64,000 nucleotides of DNA, taken from the NCBI GenBank assembly GCA_021782815.1, contig JAJXUO010000006.1, positions 22,771 through 86,770 of the forward strand, written 5' to 3'. Of this stretch, positions 1 through 9,758 are shown one piece after another (position 1 is the first letter of the stretch; every line of letters begins with the position of its first letter). This DNA is from Pseudomonadota bacterium. GTDB lineage: Bacteria; Pseudomonadota; Alphaproteobacteria; Rhodospirillales; Magnetospirillaceae. Below the pieces are notes generated by a model. It saw only the letters and a list, made by a program, of their open reading frames with translations, was not told where the DNA came from and did no database searches. A program made the translations under genes and the position numbers.

Positions 1-815
1 AGGCGCTCCTCCATGCCCTGCAGATCCGAGGGCGACTTGTCGGCCGAGATGATGATCTGCCGCCCCTGGTCCACCAGCGAATTGAAGGTGTGGAAGAACT
101 CCTCCTGGGTGGAATCCTTGCCGCCGATGAACTGCACATCGTCGATCATCAGCACGTCCACCGAGCGGAACTGCTCCTTGAAGGCCATGGTGTCCTGGAA
201 GCGCAGCGCCCGCACGAAGCGGTACATGAATTTTTCCGCCGACAGATAGATCACCGAGCGGCGGGGATTGCGTTCGCGGATATGCCAGGCCACGGCATGC
301 ATCAGATGGGTCTTGCCCAGGCCGACGCCGCCATAGAGGAACAGCGGATTGAACGACACCACATCGGATTCCGCCACGCGGCGGGCGGCGGCGTAGGCGA
401 ACTCGTTGGGCTTGCCCACCACGAAATTGTCGAAGGTGTAGCGCGGATCCAGCGGCGCGCCGATATCCTCGTTGACGTTGACCGGCTCGCACGGCGCGGC
501 GGCCTGGGCGGGCAGGGGCCGGACAGCGGCCTGGGCGGCGGGCTGGGCCGCCTTGGCGGCGGTGGGCAGCACCACCACGTCGAGCCCGGTGACCGAGGCG
601 TCCTCTTTCGACCACAGCGACTGGATGCGTTCGCCGTAATGGGTCACCACCCAGTCGCGCAGGAAGCGGGTCGGCACCGAGATGCGCACCACGCCGTCGT
701 CGATTTCCAGCAGGGACAGCGGATTGAGCCAGCTTTTGAACGCGGCTTCGCCGAATTCGTCCCGCAGGCGTCCGCGGATCCGGGTCCATATCGCGCTGGA
801 AATCTCGTTGCTCAC
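1..815 (-). CDS. dnaA: Chromosomal replication initiator DnaA, 5' part (C-terminus beyond window)
   Basis: AAA+ ATPase that binds DnaA boxes and melts oriC. The visible 271 residues hold domain I (about 1-85), an Ala/Pro-rich linker (about 86-115), and the start of domain III with Walker A GGVGLGKTHL near residue 160 and Walker B MIDDVQF near 220. The DNA-binding domain IV lies beyond base 1. The start is a GTG at 815, giving VSNEISSAIW; there is a weak purine-rich stretch upstream and no better ATG. rpsT lies upstream on the same strand, a common alphaproteobacterial order. Identity is certain; the exact start is slightly less so. Confidence 0.96.
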   Translation of the reverse strand, partial: MSNEISSAIWTRIRGRLRDEFGEAAFKSWLNPLSLLEIDDGVVRISVPTRFLRDWVVTHYGERIQSLWSKEDASVTGLDVVVLPTAAKAAQPAAQAAVRPLPAQAAAPCEPVNVNEDIGAPLDPRYTFDNFVVGKPNEFAYAAARRVAESDVVSFNPLFLYGGVGLGKTHLMHAVAWHIRERNPRRSVIYLSAEKFMYRFVRALRFQDTMAFKEQFRSVDVLMIDDVQFIGGKDSTQEEFFHTFNSLVDQGRQIIISADKSPSDLQGMEER

Positions 816-1110
816 CTCGGAAAACCCTCGATCCTACGGTCTGGCGGCGCCTGTCCGTCCTGTCTCGTTCATCCCGGCGCGAATGGACGGCGCACCTTTA
901 TTGGGATAAGGGAAATCCACAATAACGGTGCACAATAACCCTGCGTTCTCCCGCGGATGCGAAATCTGCGGGAAGAGGAACGGAAACGGCGGAGAAGAGC
1001 CCCCCATGGAGCCCAAGAAGCCGACTTTATCCGCGCCGGAGCCGGACGGCAAGCGGACCGAAAAGCGAACGGCGAAAATTTTTTGGCCTGATGCTTCTCT
1101 TGCCGGCAGC
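816..1110. other. dnaA upstream region, no gene seen
   Basis: This leader and promoter region lies between the rpsT terminator and dnaA. It contains one loose DnaA-box-like 9-mer, AAATCCACA at 913-921 (7 of 9 to TTATCCACA), beside two ACAATAAC repeats at 919-925 and 932-938. There is no cluster of boxes or AT-rich unwinding stretch, so it looks like a dnaA control region rather than an origin. The open frames here lack ribosome-binding sites and recognisable products. Confidence 0.4.
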
Positions 1111-1111
1111 A

Positions 1112-1150
1112 AAATGGCCACGCCCGCTATTTTCGCGGGCGCGGCCATTT
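1112..1150 (-). terminator. Terminator after rpsT
   Basis: A strong hairpin lies 50 bases past the rpsT stop. The arms ATGGCCGCGCCCGC and GCGGGCGTGGCCAT pair with a single G-T wobble around a short AT loop, and the minus-strand side is followed by TTTT. It should separate rpsT from dnaA. Confidence 0.75.
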
Positions 1151-1200
1151 ATTCCGATCTCCAGTCGAGCAAGCCCGGCGGCCCTAAGGCCGCGCGCGGC

Positions 1201-1461
1201 TTACAGCGACTTGATACGGGCGGCCAGGCGCGAGATCTTGCGCGCGGCGGTGTTCTTGTGCAGCACGCCGGCCTGGGCGCCGCGCATCAATTCCGGCTCG
1301 GCGGCGCGCAGGGCCTCGGCAGCCTGCGCCTTGTCGCCACCGGCGATCAGCAGTTCCACCTTCTTGACGAAGGTGCGGATGCGGCTGACGCGGGCACGGT
1401 TGACTTCGGTGCGGCGCTCGGTCTGGCGGATGCGCTTCTTAGCCGACGAATGATGAGCCAT
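1201..1461 (-). CDS. rpsT: 30S ribosomal protein S20
   Basis: Primary 16S rRNA-binding protein of the small subunit. The 86 residues start [13 protein letters not shown] and are rich in Lys, Arg and Ala, forming the usual helical bundle; the length is typical (86-88). A near-consensus promoter lies 45-75 bases upstream and a strong hairpin follows, so it is probably a single-gene transcript. The rpsT-dnaA neighbourhood is conserved in alphaproteobacteria. Confidence 0.97.
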   Translation of the reverse strand: MAHHSSAKKRIRQTERRTEVNRARVSRIRTFVKKVELLIAGGDKAQAAEALRAAEPELMRGAQAGVLHKNTAARKISRLAARIKSL

Positions 1462-1504
1462 GAGTTAAACCTGCTTCAAGGATAAGAGAAATCGGAAGGC
1501 GCGT

Positions 1505-1533
1505 TTATAAGACCGCTTTCGCGCCGGCGTCAA
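1505..1533 (-). promoter_or_regulatory. rpsT promoter (sigma-70 type)
   Basis: Read on the minus strand, TTGACG (1533-1528) and TTATAA (1510-1505) are separated by exactly 17 bases, close to the housekeeping consensus. The predicted start near 1498 gives a leader of about 36 bases before rpsT. Confidence 0.75.
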
Positions 1534-1706
1534 GGGGCGAATCGTGATTCGCCTCAATCGTTTGGCGGACGATCTTCAGAAAGCCGGGAGAAGGCCGGGA
1601 GCGCGCGGCCGGAAACCCTCCGGCGGGGCCGGGGCGGCGGGTTCTGCAGACTGTGCCGCAGGCCATCCGCGCGGGATGGCGCACAACCTGTTCCAAGGAG
1701 GATCCC

Positions 1707-2201
1707 ATGCCCACAGTGACCGTTGGAAATTTCGTTCTCGACTACACCTTGCGGACCAATGCCGAACCCGGCAACGATATCCAGTTCGGCATGGACTTCA
1801 CGGTGCGGCAGAGCAAGTCGCCGTTGCCGTTGATGCAGCTGATTTATCCGGCCACCAGCGTCGGCACCAACGTGGCCGGCCAGTGGAACGTGGACAACCA
1901 CCAGGCCCCCGCCAGCGGTGCCCAGTGCCTGGTGTTCGCCAATGCCGACGGCGGCGTCATCACCGACATTCCCACCGAGCTCAGCAAACGGAACCTGGGC
2001 GTGCGGTCGACCAAGTTCGCCATCTACCGGGTGGATCTCGGCAAGAACGCCGTGCAGGTGGCCGGGGTGACCTTCGGCTACAGCATCGATACCAGCGCCG
2101 CGATGCCGATCACCACCTTCACCGCCATGCAGGCCGTCAGCCTGCCCAACGATCAGAAGCAGGTGGTGTTGGCCAAGTGCGGTTCCGTCAAGTTCCAGTA
2201 A
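1707..2201 (+). CDS. Hypothetical protein, 164 aa
   Basis: Function not recognised. The start is ATG 1707, preceded by a near-perfect AAGGAGG at 1695-1701; an upstream ATG at 1653 would add 18 unlikely residues. The protein begins MPTVTVGNFVLDYTLRTNAE, has no signal peptide or membrane segment, and is rich in beta-favouring residues and short polar turns, suggesting a compact beta-sandwich. It contains one Cys near the middle and one near the C-terminus. It stands alone on its strand between rpsT and the enoyl-CoA hydratase. Its TAA stop ends in the first base of a 147-bp repeat. Confidence 0.8.
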   Translation: MPTVTVGNFVLDYTLRTNAEPGNDIQFGMDFTVRQSKSPLPLMQLIYPATSVGTNVAGQWNVDNHQAPASGAQCLVFANADGGVITDIPTELSKRNLGVRSTKFAIYRVDLGKNAVQVAGVTFGYSIDTSAAMPITTFTAMQAVSLPNDQKQVVLAKCGSVKFQ

Positions 2202-2347
2202 TACCAAATTGCAGTGATCGGAACCGATCACTGCACCCTCACGCGCCGGGCGGGTTTCTCCGAAACCCTTGGCTTCGCGCCATTAGGCGCGCGTCGCCTT
2301 GCTCCTAACCGGCGTCGCGATGAGTCAAACTTATCGCGACTTGGTAT
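2201..2347 (+). repeat. 147-bp hairpin repeat (MITE-like), copy 1
   Basis: Starts ATACCAAATTGCAGTGATCG and ends GACTTGGTAT. Internal hairpins are GCAGTGATCGG/CCGATCACTGC, GGGTTTC/GAAACCC and CGCGC/GGCGCG. The fourth, GCGATGAGT/ACTCATCGC in other copies, has one change here. It lies between convergent gene ends; its first base is the last base of the upstream TAA stop. Confidence 0.88.
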
Positions 2348-2397
2348 AAGGCGCCGGCCCGCCCCGGCGACGGGTGTCGCCGGGGCGGGCGCGGGGA

Positions 2398-3174
2398 TCA
2401 GCGGTTCTTGAAGTTGGGCTGGCGCTTCTCGGCGAAGGCGGCCATGCCCTCCTTCTGGTCCTCGGTGGCGAACAGGGCGTGGAACAGGCGGCGCTCGAAC
2501 TGCACGCCCTCGGCCAGGGTGGTCTCATAGGCCTTGTTCACGCATTCCTTGGCGGCCAGGGTGGCGACGCGGCCCATGGAGGCGATGCGCTCGGCCACCT
2601 TGAGGGCCTCGTCCAGCAGTTCGGCGGTGGGGACCACGCGGCTGACCAGGCCGCAGCGTTCGGCCTCGGTGGCGTCGATCAGGCGACCGGTCAGCACCAT
2701 TTCCATGGCCTTCGACTTGCCGACGAAGCGGGTCAGGCGCTGGGTGCCGCCGGCGCCGGGAATGATCCCCAAGGTGATTTCCGGCTGGCCGAACTTGGCA
2801 TTGTCGCCGGCCAGGATGAAGTCGCACATCATGGCCACTTCGCAGCCGCCGCCCAGGGCGAAGCCGGCCACCGCGGCGATCACCGGCTTGCGCACCTTGG
2901 TCACCGCTTCCCAGCCCTTGGTGATGAAATTGCCGAGATAGCAGTCGGTGAAGCTCTTGGCGGACATTTCCTTGATGTCGGCCCCGGCGGCGAAGGCCTT
3001 CTCGCTGCCGGTGATGACGATGGCGCCGATCTCGTCGTCGGCCTCGAAGGCGTCCAGGGCCTGACCCAGTTCGGCCACCAGGGCGCTCGACAGGGCGTTC
3101 AGCGCCTTGGGACGGTTCAGGGTGATCAGGCCGACATGGCCCTTGGTTTCGACGATAACGTTTTCGTAGACCAT
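2398..3174 (-). CDS. Enoyl-CoA hydratase (crotonase family)
   Basis: Hydrates trans-2-enoyl-CoA to 3-hydroxyacyl-CoA in fatty-acid or PHB-related beta-oxidation. The 258 residues are full length for the family. The oxyanion-hole segments are AAGADIKEM (about 63-71) and [13 protein letters not shown] (about 107-119). The catalytic glutamates are in the segment around [14 protein letters not shown], including both that FadB1-type hydratases use. The C-terminus ends in the usual amphipathic helix. A crotonase at this position beside mutM is a frequent alphaproteobacterial arrangement. The exact acyl chain preference cannot be read from sequence. Confidence 0.92.
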   Translation of the reverse strand: MVYENVIVETKGHVGLITLNRPKALNALSSALVAELGQALDAFEADDEIGAIVITGSEKAFAAGADIKEMSAKSFTDCYLGNFITKGWEAVTKVRKPVIAAVAGFALGGGCEVAMMCDFILAGDNAKFGQPEITLGIIPGAGGTQRLTRFVGKSKAMEMVLTGRLIDATEAERCGLVSRVVPTAELLDEALKVAERIASMGRVATLAAKECVNKAYETTLAEGVQFERRLFHALFATEDQKEGMAAFAEKRQPNFKNR

Positions 3175-3211
3175 GAAAGGCTCCCCTCGCGTGATATCTG
3201 TATCTGTTGGG

Positions 3212-3586
3212 TTAACGCGGCTCGACCGAGAAATGCACCGTCAGCGGACGGCGGCTGCCGTCCACGGTGATGCGCAGGCGCTCGGTATCGCGCCGATAGC
3301 TGCCGTCGGCCTGACGGCTCCAGCCCAGGGCGGGCAGGGTCTGGCTGTAAAAGCCGGTAACCGCCGCCACCGTGGTGTCGCCGTCGGCCGTGGCGTCGAT
3401 AATGCGGCCGCCGGGGCTGTCGAACAGCACCCCGCCCGGATGTTCCACCAGGCCGGGGGCCAGGGGCAGATCCTCCAGTTCCGACAAATAGGCCTGGTCG
3501 GCCCGGGCCGGCGCGGCCAGAACCAGGAACAGGCAGGACGCCAGAACGGCGCAGGGACGACGCAGATGCAGCATGAACTCTGTCAT
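3212..3586 (-). CDS. Secreted hypothetical protein, 124 aa
   Basis: Function not recognised. A Sec signal peptide (basic start, hydrophobic core about 12-24, cleavage after APARA) is followed by about 95 residues of soluble, mixed alpha/beta character with a [12 protein letters not shown] segment and the pattern [11 protein letters not shown]. That pattern resembles small periplasmic proteins that carry a two-layer sheet. It lies 25 bases downstream of mutM on the same strand, so it is probably cotranscribed with it; the hydratase follows 37 bases later. Confidence 0.78.
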   Translation of the reverse strand: MTEFMLHLRRPCAVLASCLFLVLAAPARADQAYLSELEDLPLAPGLVEHPGGVLFDSPGGRIIDATADGDTTVAAVTGFYSQTLPALGWSRQADGSYRRDTERLRITVDGSRRPLTVHFSVEPR

Positions 3587-3611
3587 ATCATCACCGTCCG
3601 GTTGAGGTCAC

Positions 3612-4442
3612 TTAAACTTGCCGCTTGTCACAATAATATGTCGAGCGGCCCGCCTGGGTGATGCGGCGGATGCCCTCCTTGCAGGTGCAGCCGGGGCAGG
3701 GGCGGCCCTCGCGGTCGTAGACGGCGAAGGCGTGCTGGAAATAGCCCAACTCGCCCGAGGGCTGGCGATGGTCGCGCAGCGACGATCCGCCCGAGGCGAT
3801 GGCCTCGGCCAGCACCGCCTTGATGGCGGCCACCAGGGCGGCGGTTTCGGCGGGCCGCAGGCTGGAGGCCGGGCGGGCGGGGTGCAGACCGGCGCGGAAC
3901 AGCGCCTCGCTGGCATAGATGTTGCCGATTCCGGCCACCACCTTTTGATCCAGCAGCGCCACCTTGAGGGGGCTCCCCCGTCCGGCCAGCGCCGCCGCCA
4001 GCACCGCCGGGGTGAAGGCGGGATCCAGGGGTTCGGGGCCGAGGGCGGCCAGCAGCGGGTGGCGATCGAGATCGGCGGCGGCCACCAGATCCATCAGGCC
4101 GAAGCGGCGGGCGTCGTTGAAGGTGACGCGGCCGCCGTCGTCGGTGTCGATCACCACATGGTCGTGCTTGCCGGGCGGCGTCGCGTCGGCCCGGCCCACC
4201 AGCATGCGCCCCGACATGCCGAGATGGCAGAGGACCACCCAGCCGTCGTCCAGATGCCAGCACATGTATTTGGCCCGCCGGGAGAGGGCGGTCACGGTGC
4301 GTCCGCTCAGGCGGCGGGCGAAATCGGGGGGAAAGGGGCGGCGCAGATCGGGGCGGCGCACCTGGGCCGAGACGATCTTGCGTCCCTCCAGGGCTTGTGC
4401 CACGCCACGGCACACCGTTTCCACTTCGGGAAGTTCAGGCAT
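3612..4442 (-). CDS. mutM: Formamidopyrimidine-DNA glycosylase (Fpg)
   Basis: Excises 8-oxoguanine and ring-opened purines and nicks the abasic site. The 276 residues begin [10 protein letters not shown] with the catalytic Pro2/Glu3 exposed after Met removal, which fixes the start at 4442. Lys (RRAKYM, about 60) and the helix-two-turn-helix ([11 protein letters not shown], about 170) are present. The C-terminal zinc finger is odd: CPGCTC is followed by YYCDKRQV, so the fourth Cys of the usual CxxC...CxxC is Arg and the first pair is respaced. The key Arg of the hairpin (AGRSTYYC) is kept. Repeats fill the upstream gap to purH. Confidence 0.95.
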   Translation of the reverse strand: MPELPEVETVCRGVAQALEGRKIVSAQVRRPDLRRPFPPDFARRLSGRTVTALSRRAKYMCWHLDDGWVVLCHLGMSGRMLVGRADATPPGKHDHVVIDTDDGGRVTFNDARRFGLMDLVAAADLDRHPLLAALGPEPLDPAFTPAVLAAALAGRGSPLKVALLDQKVVAGIGNIYASEALFRAGLHPARPASSLRPAETAALVAAIKAVLAEAIASGGSSLRDHRQPSGELGYFQHAFAVYDREGRPCPGCTCKEGIRRITQAGRSTYYCDKRQV

Positions 4443-4521
4443 GACCCCAGCATGACCCCGCCGCCGTTCCCGTTCAATAAGGAAACCGGAAGGGGGCCCG
4501 CCGCCAGAGGGAGATAGAGCC

Positions 4522-4808
4522 CGGAAGCCGCATCGCGGCTGACTAGCGCATTGAGCGCGCCGGAGCGTTGCCGGAGCGAAAGCGCAGGCATAAGTGAGGA
4601 CAAGCCAAGCTGGCGGCACGCCAGCGCCCGGCGCTTGAGGGACATATGGAACCGGCGCAGCCGGTGACTAGCCCGTTGAGGGCGCCGGAGCGTTGCCGGA
4701 GCGCTTGCGCGGAGGCATAAGTGAGGACAAGCCAAGCTGGCGGCACGCCAGCGCCCGGCGCTTGAGGGACAAAAAATGAAATTATCCCGGCGCCTGAGGG
4801 ACATATGG
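4522..4808 (+). repeat. Tandem 125-bp repeat, two full units and one partial
   Basis: Two units with a period of 125 bp (GACTAG at 4541 and 4666) are followed by a partial end unit (about 4785-4808). The shared core contains GCGCCGGAGCGTTGCCGGAG, then GAGGACAAGCCAAGCTGGCG, then GCGCCCGGCGCTTGAGGGAC. Each unit carries the hairpin GCTGGCG/CGCCAGC. A third, inverted copy is at 21518-21646. The array fills the gap between purH and mutM and has no credible gene. Confidence 0.85.
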
Positions 4809-4849
4809 AAAAGGACAGGGCACCCGGCGGCGCCCCGTCCATTCCGGTG

Positions 4850-6427
4850 TCAGTGGCGGAAATGGCGCATGCCGGTGAAGACCATGGCCAGGCCCTTTTC
4901 ATCGGCGGCGGCAATCACCTCGGCGTCGCGCATGCTGCCGCCCGGCTGGATGATGGCGGTGGCGCCGGCATCCGCCGCCGCCAGCAGGCCGTCGGCGAAG
5001 GGGAAGAAGGCGTCGGAGGCCACCACCGAGCCGATGGTGCCGGGCTGGTCCAGCTTGGCGGCCTCGGCGGCCTCGCGGCTTTTCCAGGCGGCGATGCGCG
5101 AGCTGTCCACCCGGCTCATCTGCCCGGCGCCGATGCCCACGGTGACGCCCTCCTTCACATAGATGATGGCGTTGGACTTCACATGCTTGCAGACGCGGAA
5201 GGCGAACAGCAGATCCTTCAGCTCCTGCTGGGTGGGCTGGCGCTTGGTCACCACCTTGAGGTCGTCCAGGGCCACGCGGCCGGAATCGCGGCTTTGCAGC
5301 AGATAGCCGCCGGCGATGGTGCGCAGGGTCATGGCCTGTTCGGCCGGATCGGCCAGGCCGTGCGTCAGCAGCAGGCGCAGGTTCTTCTTCTTGGCGAAAA
5401 TGGCCCGCGATTCGGCGTCGGCGTCGGGGGCGATCACCACCTCGGTGAACAGCTTCGAGATTTCCTCGGCGGTTTCGGCGGTCAGCGGCCGGTTAAGGGC
5501 GATGATGCCGCCGAAGGCGGACACCGGATCGCAGGACAGCGCCTTCAGATAGGCGTCCTTCATGGAGGCGCCGGAGGCCACGCCGCAGGGGTTGGCGTGC
5601 TTGATGATGGCCACGGTGGGCTCTTCGAATTCCGACACCAGCTCGAAGGCGGCATCGGTATCGTTGATATTGTTGAACGACAGTTCCTTGCCCTGCAGCT
5701 GTTCGGCGGTGGCCACGCCGGGGCGGGCCTTGCCGGTGACGTAAAGGGCGGCCTGCTGGTGCGGGTTCTCGCCGTAGCGCAGGGTCTGCTTCAGTTCGGC
5801 GCCCACCGCCACGCGGCGGGGGAAGGTATCGCCGATCTGGGCGGCCATCCAGCCCGAGATGGCGGCGTCGTAGGCGCCGGTGCGGGCATAGGCGGTGGCG
5901 GCCAGCTTGACGCGGGTGGCCTTGCTGGTGGCGCCGCCCTGGGCGCGCATCTCGTCCATGATCAGGGCGTAATCTTCGGTGTCCACCACCACGGCCACGT
6001 GGTCATGGTTCTTGGCGGCGGCGCGGATCATGGCGGGGCCGCCGATGTCGATATTCTCGATGCAGTCATCCCAGGGCGCGCCCTGGGCCACGGTGGCCTC
6101 GAAGGGATAGAGGTTCACCACCAGAAGATCGATGGGGGCGATGCCGTGTTCGGCCATGGCCTGTTCGTGCTGGGCATTGCCGCGAATGCCCAGAAGCCCG
6201 CCATGCACCTTGGGGTGCAGGGTCTTCACGCGGCCATCCAGCATTTCGGGGAAACCGGTATGCTCCGAGACGTCCTTCACCGGCAGGCCGGCATCGCGGA
6301 TGGCTTTGGCGGAGCCGCCGGTGGACAGAAGCTCGACACCCTGGGCCACCAGGAAGGCGGCGAAGTCGATCAAGCCGGATTTGTCGGAAACGGAAATGAG
6401 CGCGCGGCGAATAACGGGTTCGGCCAT
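4850..6427 (-). CDS. purH: Bifunctional AICAR transformylase / IMP cyclohydrolase
   Basis: Catalyses the last two steps of purine biosynthesis, AICAR to FAICAR to IMP. The 525 residues match the family length. An MGS-like cyclohydrolase domain (about 1-150, starting [13 protein letters not shown], with [13 protein letters not shown]) is followed by the transformylase domain containing the [16 protein letters not shown] and KHANPCG motifs. The start is ATG 6427; the frame stays open much further upstream, but only this Met gives the family N-terminus. The next upstream gene, an epimerase on the same strand, ends 98 bases away. Confidence 0.97.
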   Translation of the reverse strand: MAEPVIRRALISVSDKSGLIDFAAFLVAQGVELLSTGGSAKAIRDAGLPVKDVSEHTGFPEMLDGRVKTLHPKVHGGLLGIRGNAQHEQAMAEHGIAPIDLLVVNLYPFEATVAQGAPWDDCIENIDIGGPAMIRAAAKNHDHVAVVVDTEDYALIMDEMRAQGGATSKATRVKLAATAYARTGAYDAAISGWMAAQIGDTFPRRVAVGAELKQTLRYGENPHQQAALYVTGKARPGVATAEQLQGKELSFNNINDTDAAFELVSEFEEPTVAIIKHANPCGVASGASMKDAYLKALSCDPVSAFGGIIALNRPLTAETAEEISKLFTEVVIAPDADAESRAIFAKKKNLRLLLTHGLADPAEQAMTLRTIAGGYLLQSRDSGRVALDDLKVVTKRQPTQQELKDLLFAFRVCKHVKSNAIIYVKEGVTVGIGAGQMSRVDSSRIAAWKSREAAEAAKLDQPGTIGSVVASDAFFPFADGLLAAADAGATAIIQPGGSMRDAEVIAAADEKGLAMVFTGMRHFRH

Positions 6428-6525
6428 GGTAATCCCCAATGGGTAGGACAGCGATAAGACGGAAGATCGCCGGGGATATAGCACGATCGGCCGCCGATCG
6501 CCACGGTGGAAGGAGGGGGGTAAAG

Positions 6526-8436
6526 TCAGCCCTGACCGGCGTTGCCGGTATATTCGGGCACCAGGGCGCGCAGACTGGTCATGGCGGCGGCAAAATCGCG
6601 GCCCCGGCAGGCGGCTTCCAGGCGGTCCAGCTCGGCGGCGATGGCGGCGTGCTCGCTGGCGCGCACGGCGGCCACCAGAATGCCGCCCATGCCGGTGGGC
6701 ACCGGCGGTTCGGCGCCGTGGAAGATTTCCTCGAACAGTTTCTCGCCCGGGCGCAGGCCGGTGAAGGTGATGGCGATATCCTGATCGGGGCGCAGGCCGG
6801 CCAGACGGATCATCTGCCGGGCCAGATGCACGATCTTTACCGGCTCGCCCATATCCAGCACGAAAATCCGCCCTTGATAGCGGTCGGCCTGCTGCACGCC
6901 TAAGGTGGCGGCCTGCAGCACCAGTTCCACCGCCTCGCGGATGGTCATGAAATAGCGGGTCATGTCGGGATGGGTGACGGTGATGGGCCCGCCCGCCGCC
7001 AGTTGTTTCTGGAACAGCGGCACCACCGAGCCGGTGGAGCCCAGCACATTGCCGAAGCGCACGGTGACGAAGCGGGTGCCGCCGCCCGCCATGTCCATGG
7101 CCTGGCAATAGCGCTCGGCCATGCGTTTGCTGGCGCCCATGACATTGGTGGGGTTGACCGCCTTGTCGGTGGAGATCAGCACCATCAGCGAAACGCCATG
7201 GGCGGCGCAGGCATCGGCGACGATACGGGTGCCCACGGCGTTGGTCAGGCAGCCGTCCAGGGGATTGCCCTCCACCATGGGCACATGCTTGAGGGCGGCG
7301 GCGTGAAACACCAGCTCGGGCCGGTGCGCGGCCATGATCTCGGTGATGCGGGCGCGGTCGCGCACATCGGCGATCAGCGGCAGGCGGGCCAGGGCGGGAT
7401 GGCGCAGGCCCAGTTCCTGATCGATGGTGTAAAGGGCGAATTCCGAGGCCTCGGCCAGCAGCAGCAGGGCCGGACCGCAATCGCTGATCTGGCGCACCAG
7501 TTCCGAACCGATGGAGCCGCCGGCGCCGGTGACCAGCACCCGCTTTCCGGCGATCAGGCCGGTGAGGCCGGAGCGGTCCAGCACCGTTTGCGGACGGCCC
7601 AGCAGATCCTCCACCGCCACCGGCTTGATCTCCATGCGGTCGGCCACGCCGTCCTTGAGATCGGTCAGGCGCGGCAGCCGGGCCAGGGGCAGGCCCAGGG
7701 CGTCGGCGCGGTCGAAGAGATCGCGCACCAGGCCGCCGTCCAGATCGTCCTCGGTCAGCACCAGCCGTTCCGGCGCCAGGCCCTTGGCCGTCAACTCCGT
7801 CACCGCCTCCTCCAGCCCGTCGCACAGGCCCAGGATGGTCACGCCGTGCATGCCCTGGCCCACCTGGGCTTTCTTGGTGGTGAGGATGCCGACGGCGCGG
7901 TACTGGGCGTCGCCCTGCTGGGTGGCGCGGATGAAAAGATCGGCGCCGTCGCCCGAGCCCACCAGCAGCACCGGAATGCGGCGGGTGCCGTTCTCCTCGC
8001 GCTGGCGTTCCAGCCGGAGATCAAGGCGGCGGTCGCGCAGTACGCGGTAGATGAAGCGCGGCCCGCCCAGCAGGGCCAGCAGCACGAACCAGTTGATGCC
8101 GAGGAGCGAACGCGGCAGATCGTTCAGCCGGGTGAACAGGAACAGCACCGGAATGAAGATCAGCACGCTTAAGGTGGCGGCGCGGGTCAGGGCCAGAAGA
8201 TCGGTGGTGGAGGCATAGCGCCACACGCCGCGATAAAGGCGCAGCGACAGGAACACCGAGGCCGCCGTCAGGGTGAAAAGACCGGTGGCCAGGGCCAGAT
8301 TGCCCAGGGTCCAGTCGGCGCGCATCTGCTGGCTGCCCAGGCGCAGCCACAGGGACAGCAAAAACGACAGCGCCGCCATCACGGTATCGTGGGCGAAGGC
8401 GACGCGGGCGCGGCTTATGACGGGCGATCTGAACAT
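6526..8436 (-). CDS. Membrane-anchored nucleoside-diphosphate-sugar dehydratase/epimerase (WbpM/CapD-like)
   Basis: Probably converts UDP-GlcNAc to a 4-keto-6-deoxy sugar or epimer for surface polysaccharide. The 636 residues hold four N-terminal transmembrane helices (about 15-125), a CoA-binding-like linker domain (about 145-270), and an extended SDR domain starting with [14 protein letters not shown] (near 300). The catalytic [17 protein letters not shown] segment has Met where short-chain members have Tyr, as in WbpM/FlaA1-type enzymes. The C-terminal substrate part contains [13 protein letters not shown]. It is divergent from the efflux operon and has no other polysaccharide gene beside it. 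Confidence 0.9.
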   Translation of the reverse strand: MFRSPVISRARVAFAHDTVMAALSFLLSLWLRLGSQQMRADWTLGNLALATGLFTLTAASVFLSLRLYRGVWRYASTTDLLALTRAATLSVLIFIPVLFLFTRLNDLPRSLLGINWFVLLALLGGPRFIYRVLRDRRLDLRLERQREENGTRRIPVLLVGSGDGADLFIRATQQGDAQYRAVGILTTKKAQVGQGMHGVTILGLCDGLEEAVTELTAKGLAPERLVLTEDDLDGGLVRDLFDRADALGLPLARLPRLTDLKDGVADRMEIKPVAVEDLLGRPQTVLDRSGLTGLIAGKRVLVTGAGGSIGSELVRQISDCGPALLLLAEASEFALYTIDQELGLRHPALARLPLIADVRDRARITEIMAAHRPELVFHAAALKHVPMVEGNPLDGCLTNAVGTRIVADACAAHGVSLMVLISTDKAVNPTNVMGASKRMAERYCQAMDMAGGGTRFVTVRFGNVLGSTGSVVPLFQKQLAAGGPITVTHPDMTRYFMTIREAVELVLQAATLGVQQADRYQGRIFVLDMGEPVKIVHLARQMIRLAGLRPDQDIAITFTGLRPGEKLFEEIFHGAEPPVPTGMGGILVAAVRASEHAAIAAELDRLEAACRGRDFAAAMTSLRALVPEYTGNAGQG

Positions 8437-8561
8437 AAGGTGCGGACCTTAGCCCGGAATTTGGGCACTGTCATCTCCGGCATCATGGCCCGGCGCCCTT
8501 TTCCATCGCGGCGGCGCGGGCTACACTCCCCAACAGGATGTGTTTCACAAGGAGACGGCAT

Positions 8562-9758
8562 ATGGCGGACACCGTTCCGGACTCGGACATGGCCCCGAAC
8601 GGCGGCGCGGCCAAGGCGCGCCGGGCCCGACGGTTCCGCATTTTCGGCGCGGTGCTGGCGGCGGCGGCGCTGATCGGCGGCGGCGTCTGGCTGATGACCC
8701 ATAACGAGGAGGAAACCGACGACGCCTTCGTCGAGGCCGACGTGGTGCAGGTGGCGCCGCAGGTGGGCGGACCGGTGGCGGCGCTCTATTTCACCGATAA
8801 TCAATGGGTGAAAAAAGGCCAGCCGCTGCTGGATCTGGATCGCCGCGACACCCAGGCCGCCTTCGACGCGGCGCGGGCGGCGGTGGACGTGGCCCGGGCC
8901 CAGTTGGGGGCGGCTCAGGCCGATCTCGAACTGACCCGCGCCACCAGCGGCGCCGCTTTGGCGGGCGCCGGTCATGCCCTGGCCCAGGCCCGTGAACAGC
9001 AGGCCGAGGCGGGGCAGCAGGTCCTGGCGGCGGAAGCCGAGGCCGAACGCGCCGCCGCCGACGCCAAACGTTACGACGCGTTATTGAAATCCACCTTCGC
9101 CTCGCGTCAGCGCTACGAACAGGCCCTGGCCGACGCCCGCGCCTCGAAGGCGCGCTGGAAGGCGGCTCAGGCGGCGGCGGCGGCGGCCCAGGCCCAGCGG
9201 GCCCAGGCCCGCGCCAAATTGACCGACGCCGAGGCGGCTCCCACCCGGGTGGCGCTGAAGGCGGCTCAAGCGGCGGTGGCCAAGGCGCAAGTGGAACAGG
9301 CCGAGGCCGCCCTGCGCCAGGCCGCACTGAACCTCTCTTACACCCATGTGCTGGCGCCCCAGGCCGGGCGTATCGCCAAACGCGCCGTGGCCGTGGGGGA
9401 TGTGGTGCAGAAAGACCAGATTTTGACCGAGTTGGTTACAGAACCGCAATGGGTGGTGGCAAACTTCAAGGAAACCCAGCTAACCCGCATGAAACCGGGG
9501 CAACCGGTGCGCATCACGGTGGATGCCTTCCCCGGCCATGTCTTCAAGGGCCGGGTCGACAGCATCCAGCCCGGCAGCGGCGCCCGCTTCGCCTTGCTGC
9601 CCACCGAAAACGCCACCGGCAATTACGTCAAGGTGGTGCAGCGGGTGCCGGTGAAGATCACCTTCGACGATCCGTCCGATCCCCTGCTGCGCCGTCTGGT
9701 TCCCGGCATGTCGGTGGAGCCGGTGGTGGATGTCGGCTTTGATCCGACGGCGAAATGA
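8562..9758 (+). CDS. HlyD/EmrA-type membrane fusion protein
   Basis: Periplasmic adaptor of a multidrug efflux system. The 398 residues hold a short cytoplasmic start, one transmembrane helix (about 28-48), a biotinyl-lipoyl-like half (VAPQVGGPVAALYFTDNQWV), and a long Ala/Gln-rich coiled coil (about 105-265). The second lipoyl half (YTHVLAPQAGRIAKRAV) and a beta-barrel follow. The start is ATG 8562, behind AAGGAG at 8549-8554; an upstream ATG at 8538 lacks a good site. The stop overlaps the next start by four bases, so the pair is translationally coupled. Confidence 0.93.
   Translation: MADTVPDSDMAPNGGAAKARRARRFRIFGAVLAAAALIGGGVWLMTHNEEETDDAFVEADVVQVAPQVGGPVAALYFTDNQWVKKGQPLLDLDRRDTQAAFDAARAAVDVARAQLGAAQADLELTRATSGAALAGAGHALAQAREQQAEAGQQVLAAEAEAERAAADAKRYDALLKSTFASRQRYEQALADARASKARWKAAQAAAAAAQAQRAQARAKLTDAEAAPTRVALKAAQAAVAKAQVEQAEAALRQAALNLSYTHVLAPQAGRIAKRAVAVGDVVQKDQILTELVTEPQWVVANFKETQLTRMKPGQPVRITVDAFPGHVFKGRVDSIQPGSGARFALLPTENATGNYVKVVQRVPVKITFDDPSDPLLRRLVPGMSVEPVVDVGFDPTAK

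Noticed and set aside
816..1110. Possible oriC beside dnaA
   Set aside because: Only one loose DnaA-box-like 9-mer and no AT-rich cluster; in most alphaproteobacteria the origin lies elsewhere.
4522..4771. CRISPR-like array
   Set aside because: Units are 125 bp with no separate spacers, and the unit recurs inverted elsewhere, so it is a dispersed repeat.
4805..6457. A 550-residue plus-strand protein
   Set aside because: It lies entirely antisense to purH and has Gly/His-rich composition typical of shadow frames in GC-rich DNA.
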